This document shows positions 37,297-45,922 of a stretch of DNA of 64,000 nt, one piece after another; positions within the stretch are counted from its first letter, which is position 1, and each line of letters opens with the position of its first letter. A program made the translations under genes and the position numbers. This DNA is from Pseudomonadota bacterium (GTDB lineage Bacteria; Desulfobacterota; Binatia; UBA9968), in contig JAJPJQ010000049.1 in the NCBI GenBank assembly GCA_021324155.1, positions 1 to 64,000 of the forward strand, given 5' to 3'. The notes beneath the pieces are model-generated. The model was not told the origin of the DNA. It saw only the letters and a list, made by a program, of their open reading frames with translations, and ran no database searches.

Positions 37297-38823
37297 TCAT
37301 TCGCCCAAAAGCGTTTTGGCGTCGCGAATGACCTTGCCGGTCGCGTTCCGCGGCAGCGACTCGCGAATTGCAATCTTCTGCGGCACCTTGAAGCTCGCGA
37401 GATTCGAGCGCAGAAACGCGAGCAGCTCTTTTTCCGCGGGCTTCTGTCCCGGGCGCGGCATGACTGCGGCGCCGATCACATGGCCGCGCTTCGCGTCGTT
37501 GATCGGAAAAACCACGGCCTCGGCGACGGCGGGATGCTCGGCCAGCATGTTCTCCACTTCGGCGGGATAGACGTTCAGCCCGCCGGTGATGATCATGTCG
37601 TCCTTCCGCCCGAGGTGATAATAGTAGCCGTCCGCGTCTTTCCTGCCGATGTCGCCGGTATGAAACCAGCCGCCGCGGATGCGCTCGGCGGTCGCCGGGG
37701 CGCGGCGGAAATAGCCTTTCATCACGTGCGGCCCGCGCGTGACGATCTCGCCCGGCTCGCCGTCCGGCGCCTCGCTGCCGTTCTCGTCGACGATCTTCAC
37801 TTCAATGCCGGGCACCGCGCGGCCGATGCTCGCCATCTTGGCGTCGGCAACCTGCGGCTCCGTAAGCGTGATGAGCGGCGAAGTCTCGGTCAACCCGTAG
37901 CCCTGGATAACTTTCACGTGCAGCTGCGCGTTCTTGAACGCGCGCATCAGCGCTAGCGGCACCGTCGTCCCCATCATGCCGGCGAGTTCGAGCGTCGAGG
38001 TGTCGTAGGATTTGAGATTGGGCAGATTCAACAGTAGCTGAAAAATAATCGGCACGCCGTGGAAAAATGTGACGCGGTGTCTCTGGATGCCTTCGAGCAG
38101 CGTCACCGGATTGAATTGGTCGAAGATCACCATGCGGCTGCCCTTGTCGACAATCTCGTTCAAGTAAATCGGCCCGGAGATGTGCGACATCGGCAGGATG
38201 CAGCCCCAGATCGTATCCGCGTTCGTTTTGTGCATCGCCGCCATCACGCGCGGGAACTGCGCGAGATTGACGGCGGTGAGGACGACGCCCTTCGGCTCGC
38301 CGGTCGTGCCGGAGGTATAGAGAATCAGCGCGTCGTCATCGGACGCTCGCGCGGTCGGCGTGCAATCTCCGCCATTTTGCAGCCTGCGCTCGAAGCTCTC
38401 GACGCCTTCTCCTTCGGCAATCCACAGCGGAACGTTTTTCGATTCGCGCATCGCGTCGCGCGCGTCGGCTGCGAGCTTCTGATGCGTCACGAGCAATTTT
38501 AAATCCGCGTCGCGGAGCACGCCGGCTAATTCTTTGCCCTTGAGGCGCGCGTCGAGCACGACGGTCACGGCGCCGGCCCGCTGCGTGCCGTAATACGCGA
38601 GCGCGAACGCGATCGAATTCGGCAGCAGGACGCCGACGCGGTCGCCCGGCGCGATGCCTTCCATACGGAGATTGACGGCGAGCGATGACACTTGCTTGTC
38701 GAGCGCGCCGAAACTCAGCGATTCGTCCTTGAAAACGAGCGCGGTCTTGTCCGGCAGCCGCCGCGCCGTCGCGGCGAGAACCTGGTCCGGGAAAAATGCT
38801 AGCTGATGGGAATCGTTTGCCAT
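37297..38823 (-). CDS. AMP-forming acyl-CoA synthetase (class I adenylate-forming enzyme)
   Basis: 508 aa. It activates a carboxylic acid to acyl-AMP, then acyl-CoA. Motifs in order: LILYTSGTTGEPKGVVLT (P-loop, about 170-187), QGYGLTETSPLITL (about 303), GWFHTGDIGRKDADGYYYHLGRKDDMIITGGLNVYP (hinge, about 385-420), and NATGKVIRD with the catalytic Lys near the C-terminus. Fatty acid or aromatic acid specificity cannot be read. Its start overlaps the aldolase-SCP2 gene by 25 nt, so it belongs to the salvage-like operon. Confidence 0.92.
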   Translation of the reverse strand: MANDSHQLAFFPDQVLAATARRLPDKTALVFKDESLSFGALDKQVSSLAVNLRMEGIAPGDRVGVLLPNSIAFALAYYGTQRAGAVTVVLDARLKGKELAGVLRDADLKLLVTHQKLAADARDAMRESKNVPLWIAEGEGVESFERRLQNGGDCTPTARASDDDALILYTSGTTGEPKGVVLTAVNLAQFPRVMAAMHKTNADTIWGCILPMSHISGPIYLNEIVDKGSRMVIFDQFNPVTLLEGIQRHRVTFFHGVPIIFQLLLNLPNLKSYDTSTLELAGMMGTTVPLALMRAFKNAQLHVKVIQGYGLTETSPLITLTEPQVADAKMASIGRAVPGIEVKIVDENGSEAPDGEPGEIVTRGPHVMKGYFRRAPATAERIRGGWFHTGDIGRKDADGYYYHLGRKDDMIITGGLNVYPAEVENMLAEHPAVAEAVVFPINDAKRGHVIGAAVMPRPGQKPAEKELLAFLRSNLASFKVPQKIAIRESLPRNATGKVIRDAKTLLGE

Positions 38824-39791
38824 AATGCGAAGGCCCGCTGGAACGGCTTGAACCATTTGGAGAGCTTGTGCATCTCGCCGCGCTCGAGCTTGAGCTTGCC
38901 CTGCTGCGTCGCGAGAAACGCGTCGAGGCGTCCGCGGAAAACCGCCTCCCACCACTCGCGCGCGCCGCCGATGGAAAACTCGCCGTCGTCCGCCTGCTCG
39001 AGGCGCGTGATCGCGCCGCCGTCGAAATGCACCGTCCACGGCGCGCCGTCGCCTTCCATGCGGAGCGTGAGAGTCGTGCTGAGCGCGCTTTCCCGGCCGT
39101 GGCGGCGATACTCCAAGTCGGCGTTGGCAACGTCGACGAGCGCCTGCATGTGCGGGCGGGAAAACAGCGCATGCGCCGGGCCGTCGCGTCGCGGCGGCGG
39201 CGCGAGCTTCACCGGCTTCGGCTCGGCGGCCGTGGGACGGGCGACTCCTTGATCGCGTACGAGCTGGCAGTGGACAGCCTCTTCAAGGAGATCGGTCAGG
39301 AGAAACGCATCCTTTAAATCTTTGCCGATCGCGACGCTGCCGTGGCCGCGAAGGATGACGATCGGCCGGAGCTTCAGCTCCGCCACGACCTGCGCCGGGT
39401 CGGTCACGGTCGGCGTATCGTGGCTCACGACCGGCACTTCGCCGATCGTGTATTTCTCCTCGAAGGAGAGCGGCGCGAAGTTATCGTGCGTGAGCGAAAA
39501 CGTCAGCACGAGCGGCGGGTGCGCGTGCACGATCGCCTGCGCGTCGGTGCCTTTGTAGATCGCGAGATGCATTGGCGTCTCGCTCGACGGCCGCTTTTTC
39601 TTGTCTATCGCCTTGCCGTCGAGATCGATCTGGACGAGATCTTTCACCGTCAAAAAGCCGAGCGGCGCGTGCTGCCCTGTTATGAGGAAGCGGTTTTTCC
39701 CGAGCCGGCAGCTGATGTTGCCGCCCCAGCCGGTAATCAGCCGCCGCTCGAAGAGCAGCTTGCCCCAGCGGATCAGCTCCGCGGCTTTCAC
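38799..39791 (-). CDS. Class II aldolase / SCP2-like fusion protein
   Basis: 330 aa. Residues 1 to about 190 are a class II aldolase/adducin domain: GWGGNISCRL, SSETPMHLAIYKG (catalytic Glu), IVHAHPP and RGHG (zinc-binding His set). A proline-rich linker leads to a C-terminal domain (about 215-330, MQALVDVANADLEYR...GDGAPWTVHFDGGAITRLEQ...) resembling a sterol-carrier SCP2-type fold. The aldolase half could cleave 5-deoxyribulose-1-phosphate or methylthioribulose-1-phosphate, given the MtnA-like and phosphorylase neighbours. GTG 39791 overlaps the upstream stop (GTGA). The fusion is not one I know. Confidence 0.75.
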   Translation of the reverse strand: MKAAELIRWGKLLFERRLITGWGGNISCRLGKNRFLITGQHAPLGFLTVKDLVQIDLDGKAIDKKKRPSSETPMHLAIYKGTDAQAIVHAHPPLVLTFSLTHDNFAPLSFEEKYTIGEVPVVSHDTPTVTDPAQVVAELKLRPIVILRGHGSVAIGKDLKDAFLLTDLLEEAVHCQLVRDQGVARPTAAEPKPVKLAPPPRRDGPAHALFSRPHMQALVDVANADLEYRRHGRESALSTTLTLRMEGDGAPWTVHFDGGAITRLEQADDGEFSIGGAREWWEAVFRGRLDAFLATQQGKLKLERGEMHKLSKWFKPFQRAFALWQTIPIS

Positions 39792-41290
39792 GCGCCGCCC
39801 TCCTCCTTGAAGAGCGCCCACGGAACGATTTCCTTCTCCACGGGATAAATGTTTATCCCGTCGGTGATGACGCGGCGGCCCATGAACGTCGAGACGTCGT
39901 GGTCGACTGGCGCCGGCGCCGCTTCTCCGGCAAGCAGCTCGATCGGCACGCCGTGCGCCCGCGCGAGCAGCGCGGCGAGCAGCGAGCCGCAGCCGCCGAC
40001 CGGGCCTTGGCCGCCGATTTCATCGTAGAAGAGATATAATCGCCGGATCGCGCCGTCCGCGAAGAACGTCCCCATCATGTTGTCGGAGATAATTTGCACC
40101 GCAACGCCGCGCTCCGACAGCTCCCTTGCGACGGTCTGGAGCCCTGCGAGCCCTGGACGCATCTCGGGCACGAGAACATGCGGCGCTTTTTCGAGCTTAA
40201 GCGTGCGCGCGAGCGCGCTGTATTCCGATTTTTTCGGCACGCCGTAGACGAGCAGGTGATCGGCCGCTTTCTTCGGCTTCTCCAAAACATTCGCGGGTCG
40301 ATATTTCTCGCGAAACTCCTCGGGAGTATAGCTGTTCTCGAAACCAACGAGCCGCGTAATCAGTCCTGACGGGGTCGCGTCGAAGGCGGGATAACGTCCG
40401 GCGACGGGCGTCTCGATAAGCGAGCGGCCTTCGAGCTGATAGAGCTCGGCCGCCGGTCTTTCTTCGATATCGACGTCGGCGGCGCTGTTGAGCGCGCCGG
40501 GGTCCTGCACCAGCGGATAAAACGGCACGCCATAGCGCTGCGCCACGACGGCGATCGGATAAGTGCCGACTTTGTTGACGATGTCGCCGTTGCGCGCGAC
40601 GCGGTCGGCGCCGACGATGACGGCGTCGATCTTGCCGCCGGCTATGACCTGCGCGACCGCGCCGTCGGGAATGACTTCGACGGGAACGCCGGCCTGGCTC
40701 AGCTCCCACGCCGTCAGGCGCGAGCCCTGAAGATAAGGCCGCGTCTCGGTCGCGATGACAGTCAAATCTTTTCCTAAGTCGCGGCACGCCTGCGCCACGG
40801 CGACCAGCTCGCCGCTGACGTTGCAGTGCGTGAGCAGGCGACAGCGCGCCGGCAGAAGCTCGGCGGCCTTGCGGGCGCGGTAGAGCCGGGCGCCGACAAT
40901 GCGCCCGATGAACTCATGCACCTTCCCTTCGAACCAGGCTCCCGTTTGATTCCCATTCGGCTGCGCAAACCAGGGTTCGAAAAATTCCGCCAGCCCTTTG
41001 AAATCGAAAGTCGGCCGCGCCTCGGCGAACTCCTCGCCCAGCCGCTTCATGCGCGCGCGCAGACCCGCGCCGGAATTCTCGCGACGCGCGACCAGCGCCG
41101 CGGCGTAAAAGAAAGTCAGCACTTGGCCGAAGGCCCGCGTCTTCATGTCTTTGACCGCCGCGAGCGCCTGGGGCAGCGCGCGGACCTCTATGTATTCCGT
41201 ACGCCAGGGCAGCAGCGTCTCGTCGAGGATCTTGAATCCCTCGCCTTGCCACACGACGGGCTCGAAGAGCGGGCTTTGTTTGACGTTCAT
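39788..41290 (-). CDS. MtnA-like sugar-phosphate isomerase with extra C-terminal eIF2B-like domain
   Basis: 500 aa, about 140 longer than MtnA. Residues 1 to about 330 match methylthioribose-1-phosphate isomerase: LTHCNVSGELV (catalytic Cys) and VGADRVARNGDIVNKVGTY (catalytic Asp). The remaining 170 residues look like a second Rossmann domain of the eIF2B/MtnA type (VLVPEMRPGLAGLQTVARELSERGVAVQIISDNMMGTFF...). Predicted reaction: isomerisation of methylthioribose-1-P or 5-deoxyribose-1-P to the ribulose form. ATG 41290 is used; a TTG at 41299 overlaps the upstream stop. It is flanked by a nucleoside phosphorylase and an aldolase. Confidence 0.8.
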   Translation of the reverse strand: MNVKQSPLFEPVVWQGEGFKILDETLLPWRTEYIEVRALPQALAAVKDMKTRAFGQVLTFFYAAALVARRENSGAGLRARMKRLGEEFAEARPTFDFKGLAEFFEPWFAQPNGNQTGAWFEGKVHEFIGRIVGARLYRARKAAELLPARCRLLTHCNVSGELVAVAQACRDLGKDLTVIATETRPYLQGSRLTAWELSQAGVPVEVIPDGAVAQVIAGGKIDAVIVGADRVARNGDIVNKVGTYPIAVVAQRYGVPFYPLVQDPGALNSAADVDIEERPAAELYQLEGRSLIETPVAGRYPAFDATPSGLITRLVGFENSYTPEEFREKYRPANVLEKPKKAADHLLVYGVPKKSEYSALARTLKLEKAPHVLVPEMRPGLAGLQTVARELSERGVAVQIISDNMMGTFFADGAIRRLYLFYDEIGGQGPVGGCGSLLAALLARAHGVPIELLAGEAAPAPVDHDVSTFMGRRVITDGINIYPVEKEIVPWALFKEEGGA

Positions 41291-41295
41291 CGAAG

Positions 41296-42033
41296 TCAAT
41301 CCATGAAGCGGAGCGCTTTGAGCGCGATGTCGACCATCTTCTCTTCGGATTTAATGAACGCCGGGTCGCGAAAGCCGAATTTGCCGCACAGGCACTCGTC
41401 GGAGACCGCCATGATCGCGGCTGCGCGCTTGCCGCGCACCTGCGCGATGGTGAGAAATGCCGACGTCACCATGTCGATCGCGGCGATGCCCTGGCGCTCG
41501 AGGTCGCCGATCAGCTCCGGCGTCTCCTGAAAGAGCGCGTCGGTCGTAAAAACCGAGCCCAAGTGATAGCGCACCCCGGCCTCTTTCGCCGCCTTTTCCA
41601 ACGCGCCCACGGCGCGGGCATCCGAGACGGTCGAGAAATTTTTCGCGACGTAATATTCCGTCGTCCCTTCGCCGCGGCGCGCGCCGGTCACGATGACGAG
41701 ATCGCCGACCTTGATATGTTCTTGAAGCGAGCCGCAGCTGCCGATGCGCACGAGAATCTCGGCGCCGCCGGCGCAGAGGATCTCCGTCGTGATCGCCGTA
41801 TCCGGCGCGTAGCGGCCGCCGTTGCCGACCGTGACACTTTTCCCTCCGTAGCTGCCGGTGTGCATCTCGTAGTCGAGAAACGAGAAATTTTTTTTCGGAT
41901 TCTCGAGCAGGCCGCGGATCATGTCGCTCCGCTCTTTCGGCCCGGGGATCAGCGCATAACGGCCGAGCGAATCGGACTTGAGCCCGAGCATCGACAGCAT
42001 GCGGGCGGGCGTAAAATGCGGTTCTTTCACCAT
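41296..42033 (-). CDS. Nucleoside phosphorylase (PNP/UDP family)
   Basis: 245 aa. GRYALIPGPKERSDMI (phosphate-binding loop), TGSYGGKSVTVGNGG, GGAEILVRIGSCGSLQEHIKVGDLVIVTGA and the late MAVSDE are family hallmarks. In the usual EMET ribose-binding motif this protein has IDMVTSA, so the second Glu is apparently Val, hinting at altered ribosyl specificity such as 5'-deoxynucleosides. First step of the predicted salvage route; ends 3 nt inside the next frame. Confidence 0.85.
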   Translation of the reverse strand: MVKEPHFTPARMLSMLGLKSDSLGRYALIPGPKERSDMIRGLLENPKKNFSFLDYEMHTGSYGGKSVTVGNGGRYAPDTAITTEILCAGGAEILVRIGSCGSLQEHIKVGDLVIVTGARRGEGTTEYYVAKNFSTVSDARAVGALEKAAKEAGVRYHLGSVFTTDALFQETPELIGDLERQGIAAIDMVTSAFLTIAQVRGKRAAAIMAVSDECLCGKFGFRDPAFIKSEEKMVDIALKALRFMD

Positions 42034-42036
42034 CGC

Positions 42037-43251
42037 TTAGAGGCTTTCCGCGATGAATTCGAGCAGCTCCCGGGTCGGCAGGATTTTTCCAGCGAGGGCG
42101 AAGCTCCGGTGACAGACCGCGCTCGTGGTGAGCAGCAGTTCCACGCCCGCCGCCTTCGCCTCGGCGAGGCGGTCCTCCGCGCTCCACTTGGCGAGGTCGG
42201 GATAGGACTCCGGGACGCCGCCGCCCCCGCCGCAGCACGACGACCACCGACGGTTGCGCGGCATCTCGATCAGCTCAACGCCGGGAATCGCGCGCAGCAG
42301 ATTTCTCGGCGCGTCGTAGACACCGGCGCCGCGGCCCAAATGGCATGGGTCATGGTAAGCGACTTTTTTAGTGATCTTTTTACTGAATTTGAGGTTGCCG
42401 CTGCGCGCAAGCTCATCGAGATATTCCACGCCGTGAACGACGCGGACGCTCGGCAGATCGTCTTTGGGATATTCGCCCCAGATCCGCCGGCAGCTGCCGC
42501 ACGCGGTCACAACCGTGCCCACCCCGGCGCGGCGGATCGTCTCGATATTCATATCCCGCAAGCGCGTGTATTCGTCGCGAAAGCCGAGGTCGCGGGCATA
42601 CAGGCCGCAGCAACTCTCGTCCGCGCCGAGAATCGCGAAATCATCGCCGGCCTTCTGCATCAGCTTCGCGAGCGCGACCGCCGCCGCGCGGCCCTCCGGC
42701 CGGTCGGCCGAGCAACCGGCAAACAGTAATGTCGGCGCTTTATGCTCCCGCAGCGTTTTCAATCCTAGACGGGCGGCCCATGCGCCGCGCGCGTCCGTCC
42801 CCCACGGGTTGTTCGCGCGCCGGAGCGCCTCGTACATCGGACGATGCGGCTCGATCGGGCCTTCGGTATTGGCGATTTCCTCGCGCATCGCCACGGCGAT
42901 ATCCCACGGACCCGCGCCGTCGTCGCGCACGCCGCAGGTCTCCTGGCACATGAGGCAGTTCGTGCAGGTATAGATGACTTCCTTCAGCTCCGGCGTGATC
43001 GCATCGAGACCATGAAAAACACGCTGTGTCATGAGCCAGCGCGATTTCGGCGTAAAGCGCTGGAAGCGATAGTAGTCGTAAGGCGGGCATTTCGTCTTCG
43101 GACCGGGGTCGTCCTCCATCGGATTGACCGGTCCGTGGCCGTAACAGGAGCCGCAGAGGACGCAGCCCGTCCCCCGCTCGCCCGCGTCGGGAACGTAGAG
43201 CCAGCGCCTGACGCGCGCGAGGCCGGACGGCTCTTTCGTTTTTACATCCAT
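42037..43251 (-). CDS. (Fe-S)-binding reductase subunit with two CCG domains
   Basis: 404 aa. CVLCGSCYGHGP and CTNCLMCQETC are ferredoxin-like cluster sites (one shortened). CCG (cysteine-rich) domains follow, with ESCCGLYARDLGF and SSCCGGGGGVPES plus associated DPCHLGRG and TACGSC. The layout resembles GlpC/LutA/HdrD-type electron-transfer subunits. No catalytic partner is adjacent. It heads the operon of phosphorylase, isomerase and aldolase, so it may take electrons from or to that pathway. Confidence 0.85.
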   Translation of the reverse strand: MDVKTKEPSGLARVRRWLYVPDAGERGTGCVLCGSCYGHGPVNPMEDDPGPKTKCPPYDYYRFQRFTPKSRWLMTQRVFHGLDAITPELKEVIYTCTNCLMCQETCGVRDDGAGPWDIAVAMREEIANTEGPIEPHRPMYEALRRANNPWGTDARGAWAARLGLKTLREHKAPTLLFAGCSADRPEGRAAAVALAKLMQKAGDDFAILGADESCCGLYARDLGFRDEYTRLRDMNIETIRRAGVGTVVTACGSCRRIWGEYPKDDLPSVRVVHGVEYLDELARSGNLKFSKKITKKVAYHDPCHLGRGAGVYDAPRNLLRAIPGVELIEMPRNRRWSSCCGGGGGVPESYPDLAKWSAEDRLAEAKAAGVELLLTTSAVCHRSFALAGKILPTRELLEFIAESL

Positions 43252-43345
43252 GAAGATAGTTAAGGTATTAAATATATCGAAATATCGATGCGTGTTTCAA
43301 GTTTTCGCCCGGCGGATTATTCATCGGGCGAACGCGACAGTCAAT

Positions 43346-43798
43346 TTAAGCTGAGGAGCTAATTCGGATAAGCTTGCGCAGGAGGCCGGCGAGCTCTTTC
43401 TGCTGCGTTTTGCTGAGCGGCGAGAAAAACTGCGAGATGCTCTTTTCGAACACGGGAATCGTATTGCGATAGACTTTCGAGCCCTTGTCGGTGAGCGTGA
43501 CGCGCACCACGCGCCGGTCGCGCGCGTCGCGCTCGCGGACGACGAGTTTTTTCTCCTCGAGGCGGTCGACGATGCCCGTGAGATTGCTGACCGTTACCAT
43601 CATCTTTTCGCCGATCTCGCCGAACGGGAGGCCGCCAGCGTAGCCGATTGTCGCGAGCACGTAAAACTGCGGCGGTGTCAGGTCGAGACGCTCCAGCTCG
43701 TCTTGGAGTTTTTTATTCGAAACGAGATTGAAGCGCAGAAAGCGCACCCACAGGCTGGTCGTGTACCGCGTGAAAAAGGGATGCGTATTTACGGGCAC
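43346..43798 (-). CDS. MarR-family transcriptional regulator
   Basis: 150 aa from GTG 43798. The winged helix-turn-helix core is LTPPQFYVLATIGYAGGLPFGEIGEKMMVTVSNLTGIVDRLEEKKLVVRERDARDRRVVRVTLTDKG (recognition helix, wing with RDARDRR). Long helices at both ends form the dimer interface. It is divergent from a metallo-hydrolase. An alternative ATG at 43864 would overlap that gene's start codon and has no ribosome binding site. Likely represses the divergent gene or itself through the roughly 64-bp region between them. Confidence 0.88.
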   Translation of the reverse strand: MPVNTHPFFTRYTTSLWVRFLRFNLVSNKKLQDELERLDLTPPQFYVLATIGYAGGLPFGEIGEKMMVTVSNLTGIVDRLEEKKLVVRERDARDRRVVRVTLTDKGSKVYRNTIPVFEKSISQFFSPLSKTQQKELAGLLRKLIRISSSA

Positions 43799-43862
43799 GC
43801 CAAAAAGCTTAGACTTAGAGGTACGAAAAAGCAAGATTAAGTCCACGGCGGATGGAGTTCTC

Positions 43863-44597
43863 ATGAAGCTGACGATTCTGGGTTGCGGCGACGCTTTCGG
43901 CAGCGGCGGACGCAACAATAGCGGTTATCTCGTCGAAGCAGGCGACCGGGTATTTCTCCTCGATTGCGGGCCGACGACGCTGCTCGCGCTGAAGCGCGCG
44001 GGCTACGATCCCGGCCGCCTCGACGCCGTGTTTCTAAGCCACCTCCACGGCGACCACGCGGCGGGACTGCCGTTTTTCTTCACCGATTATCTGCACGAGC
44101 ATCCGCGCGCGCGGCCGCTCCACGTCGGCGGCCCGGCGGGCACCGAAGAGCGCGTCCGCGGCATGTTCCGCTGGATGTTCGGCGAGCGGGCGGAACCGCG
44201 CGACCCGCCGCCGACGGAGTTCCACGAGTTCGCGCCGGGTCGCGACGCGACGATCGCCGGCATCCATGCCTCGCCTTTCCGCGTGCCGCATCAGACGCGC
44301 GACGTCTCGCTCGGCCTTAGCGTTTCATGCGGCGGCAGGACGCTGCTCTTCTCCGGCGATTCCGCCTGGACGGAGGAATTCGTCGCGCGCTCGCGCGGCG
44401 CCGATCTCTTTCTCTGCGAGTGCTGCTTCTACGACCGCGACTCGGCGGTCCACATGAATTATCTAACGCTGCGGAAAAACCTGCCGCGTCTGGAGTGTAA
44501 AAAAATCCTGCTCACGCATTTGGGCGAGGAGATGCTCGCGCGCAAAGCCGATATCGACTTGCCGCTTGCTGAAGACGGGATGGTTGTCGAAATTTAG
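43863..44597 (+). CDS. Metallo-beta-lactamase-fold hydrolase (RNase Z-like)
   Basis: 244 aa. LGCGDAFGSGGRNNSGYLVE, then HLHGDHAAGLPFF (metal site HxHxDH), later GIHASPFRVPHQTRDVSLG, FSGDSAW and LLTHLG fit the MBL-fold tRNase Z/AtsA subgroup. Substrate unknown. The start at 43863 follows GGAG at 6 nt. It shares a short divergent promoter with the MarR gene. Confidence 0.87.
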   Translation: MKLTILGCGDAFGSGGRNNSGYLVEAGDRVFLLDCGPTTLLALKRAGYDPGRLDAVFLSHLHGDHAAGLPFFFTDYLHEHPRARPLHVGGPAGTEERVRGMFRWMFGERAEPRDPPPTEFHEFAPGRDATIAGIHASPFRVPHQTRDVSLGLSVSCGGRTLLFSGDSAWTEEFVARSRGADLFLCECCFYDRDSAVHMNYLTLRKNLPRLECKKILLTHLGEEMLARKADIDLPLAEDGMVVEI

Positions 44598-44600
44598 ACG

Positions 44601-45827
44601 CTAGCTCGGGTTCTGCGTCGACTGGCTCTGCGCGGCCGGTAGAATGATGGCGCGAAAACCGCTCTTGGTCTCGATCTCGCGCGCTACTTCCTGCGCGTCG
44701 GTGAGCTTGGTGTATGGCCCCACCTTAACGCGATAGGTCGTCTGGCCGTTCACCGGCGCGGGCTCGAGCAGCGTCGGAATGCCGTTCGAAGCGATCATCT
44801 TCTGCAAATTCTCCGCGCGGTCGCGCTCGCGGAAAGATCCGACCTGGAGCATGTAGCCGGGTGACGCCTCGAGACGGCGCTGCTCGTCCATCGTGAAGAG
44901 CACCGAGGTGCTGCGCTCGCTTGCCGCCGGGATTGCGGGTGCCGCGGCCGCGATCCCGCTGTCGCTGCGGCCGCCGGCGATTTTCAACGTCTCGTAATTG
45001 TTAAGGCCGTAGGCGAGGAGCTTCGTGCTGTCGCCCCAGAGGTTGTGCGAGCCCAACATCGAAATGATTACGGTGTTGCCATTGCGCTCGGCAGCGCCGA
45101 CGAAGCATTTCATCGCCGCGAGCGTGTAGCCGGTCTTGCCGCCGAGGGCACCTTCGAAATTCCACAGCATGCGGTTGTGGCTGCGCACCATGAGCTGGCG
45201 CGGCTTCGCGCCGCGGCCGGGTGGCGTCGTGGTGACGGCGCTCGCTTTGGCCGCGACGATGTCGCGGAACGTCGGATTTTTCATCGCGTAGTTGAAAATC
45301 AGCGCGAGGTCGCGCGCGGTCGAGTAGTGCTCGGCGGCGGTCAGGCCGTGCGGATTGACAAAGTGGGTATTGACGGCGCCGAGATCGTGCGCCTTTTTCG
45401 TCATCATCTGGCCGAAGCGCTCGACCGACCCGCCGATGCCCTCGGCGAGCACCATGCCGGCGTCGTTGGCGGAGGTGAGAAGCAGCGCGTAGAGCAGGTC
45501 GCGCACGCTCATCTTCTGCCCGGTCTTAAGATAGAGTTTTGAAGACGGCACCTGTGTCGCCGTTTTGCTGACGGTCAGCATATCGCTGAGCGGCCTGCCG
45601 CTCTCCAGGACGACGATGGCAGTCATGACTTTGGTCGTGCTCGCGGGCGGAAGCTCAACATCGGCGTCGCGCTGGAAGAGGATTTCGCCGGTTTTCGCGT
45701 CCATAAGGAGCGCGGCACGGGCGGTTAGGCCCTCGTCCGGAAAATCAGCGCGCGCCAGCGGCGGATTGGTGAGACAGACTGTGAAAAAAAGCAGAAAAAG
45801 CCAAGCTCGATGTCGTAGTGCTTTCAG
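44601..45827 (-). CDS. dacA: D-alanyl-D-alanine carboxypeptidase with SPOR domain, apparent CTG start
   Basis: 408 aa. Penicillin-binding-protein motifs PPASTTKVMTA (SxxK), TSANDAG (SxN) and GALGGKTGYT (KTG) are intact. A C-terminal SPOR domain (YMLQVGSFRERDRAENLQKMI...) binds denuded septal peptidoglycan. The first ATG (45704) would omit secretion and the strand before the active Ser. Reading upstream in frame gives a full signal peptide (LKALRHRAWLFLLFFTVCLT...ARA) starting at CTG 45825-45827. AAGGAGG lies 10 nt before it and an in-frame TAA before that; no ATG/GTG/TTG lies between. Confidence 0.85.
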   Translation of the reverse strand: MKALRHRAWLFLLFFTVCLTNPPLARADFPDEGLTARAALLMDAKTGEILFQRDADVELPPASTTKVMTAIVVLESGRPLSDMLTVSKTATQVPSSKLYLKTGQKMSVRDLLYALLLTSANDAGMVLAEGIGGSVERFGQMMTKKAHDLGAVNTHFVNPHGLTAAEHYSTARDLALIFNYAMKNPTFRDIVAAKASAVTTTPPGRGAKPRQLMVRSHNRMLWNFEGALGGKTGYTLAAMKCFVGAAERNGNTVIISMLGSHNLWGDSTKLLAYGLNNYETLKIAGGRSDSGIAAAAPAIPAASERSTSVLFTMDEQRRLEASPGYMLQVGSFRERDRAENLQKMIASNGIPTLLEPAPVNGQTTYRVKVGPYTKLTDAQEVAREIETKSGFRAIILPAAQSQSTQNPS

Positions 45828-45922
45828 AACAGACGAGCCTCCTTACACTTAGACGAAAAACGCCTCCCTTTATAACATAATGGAGGGCGGGCGAACAGAC
45901 TTATTGTGCAGTAATTAGCAAT

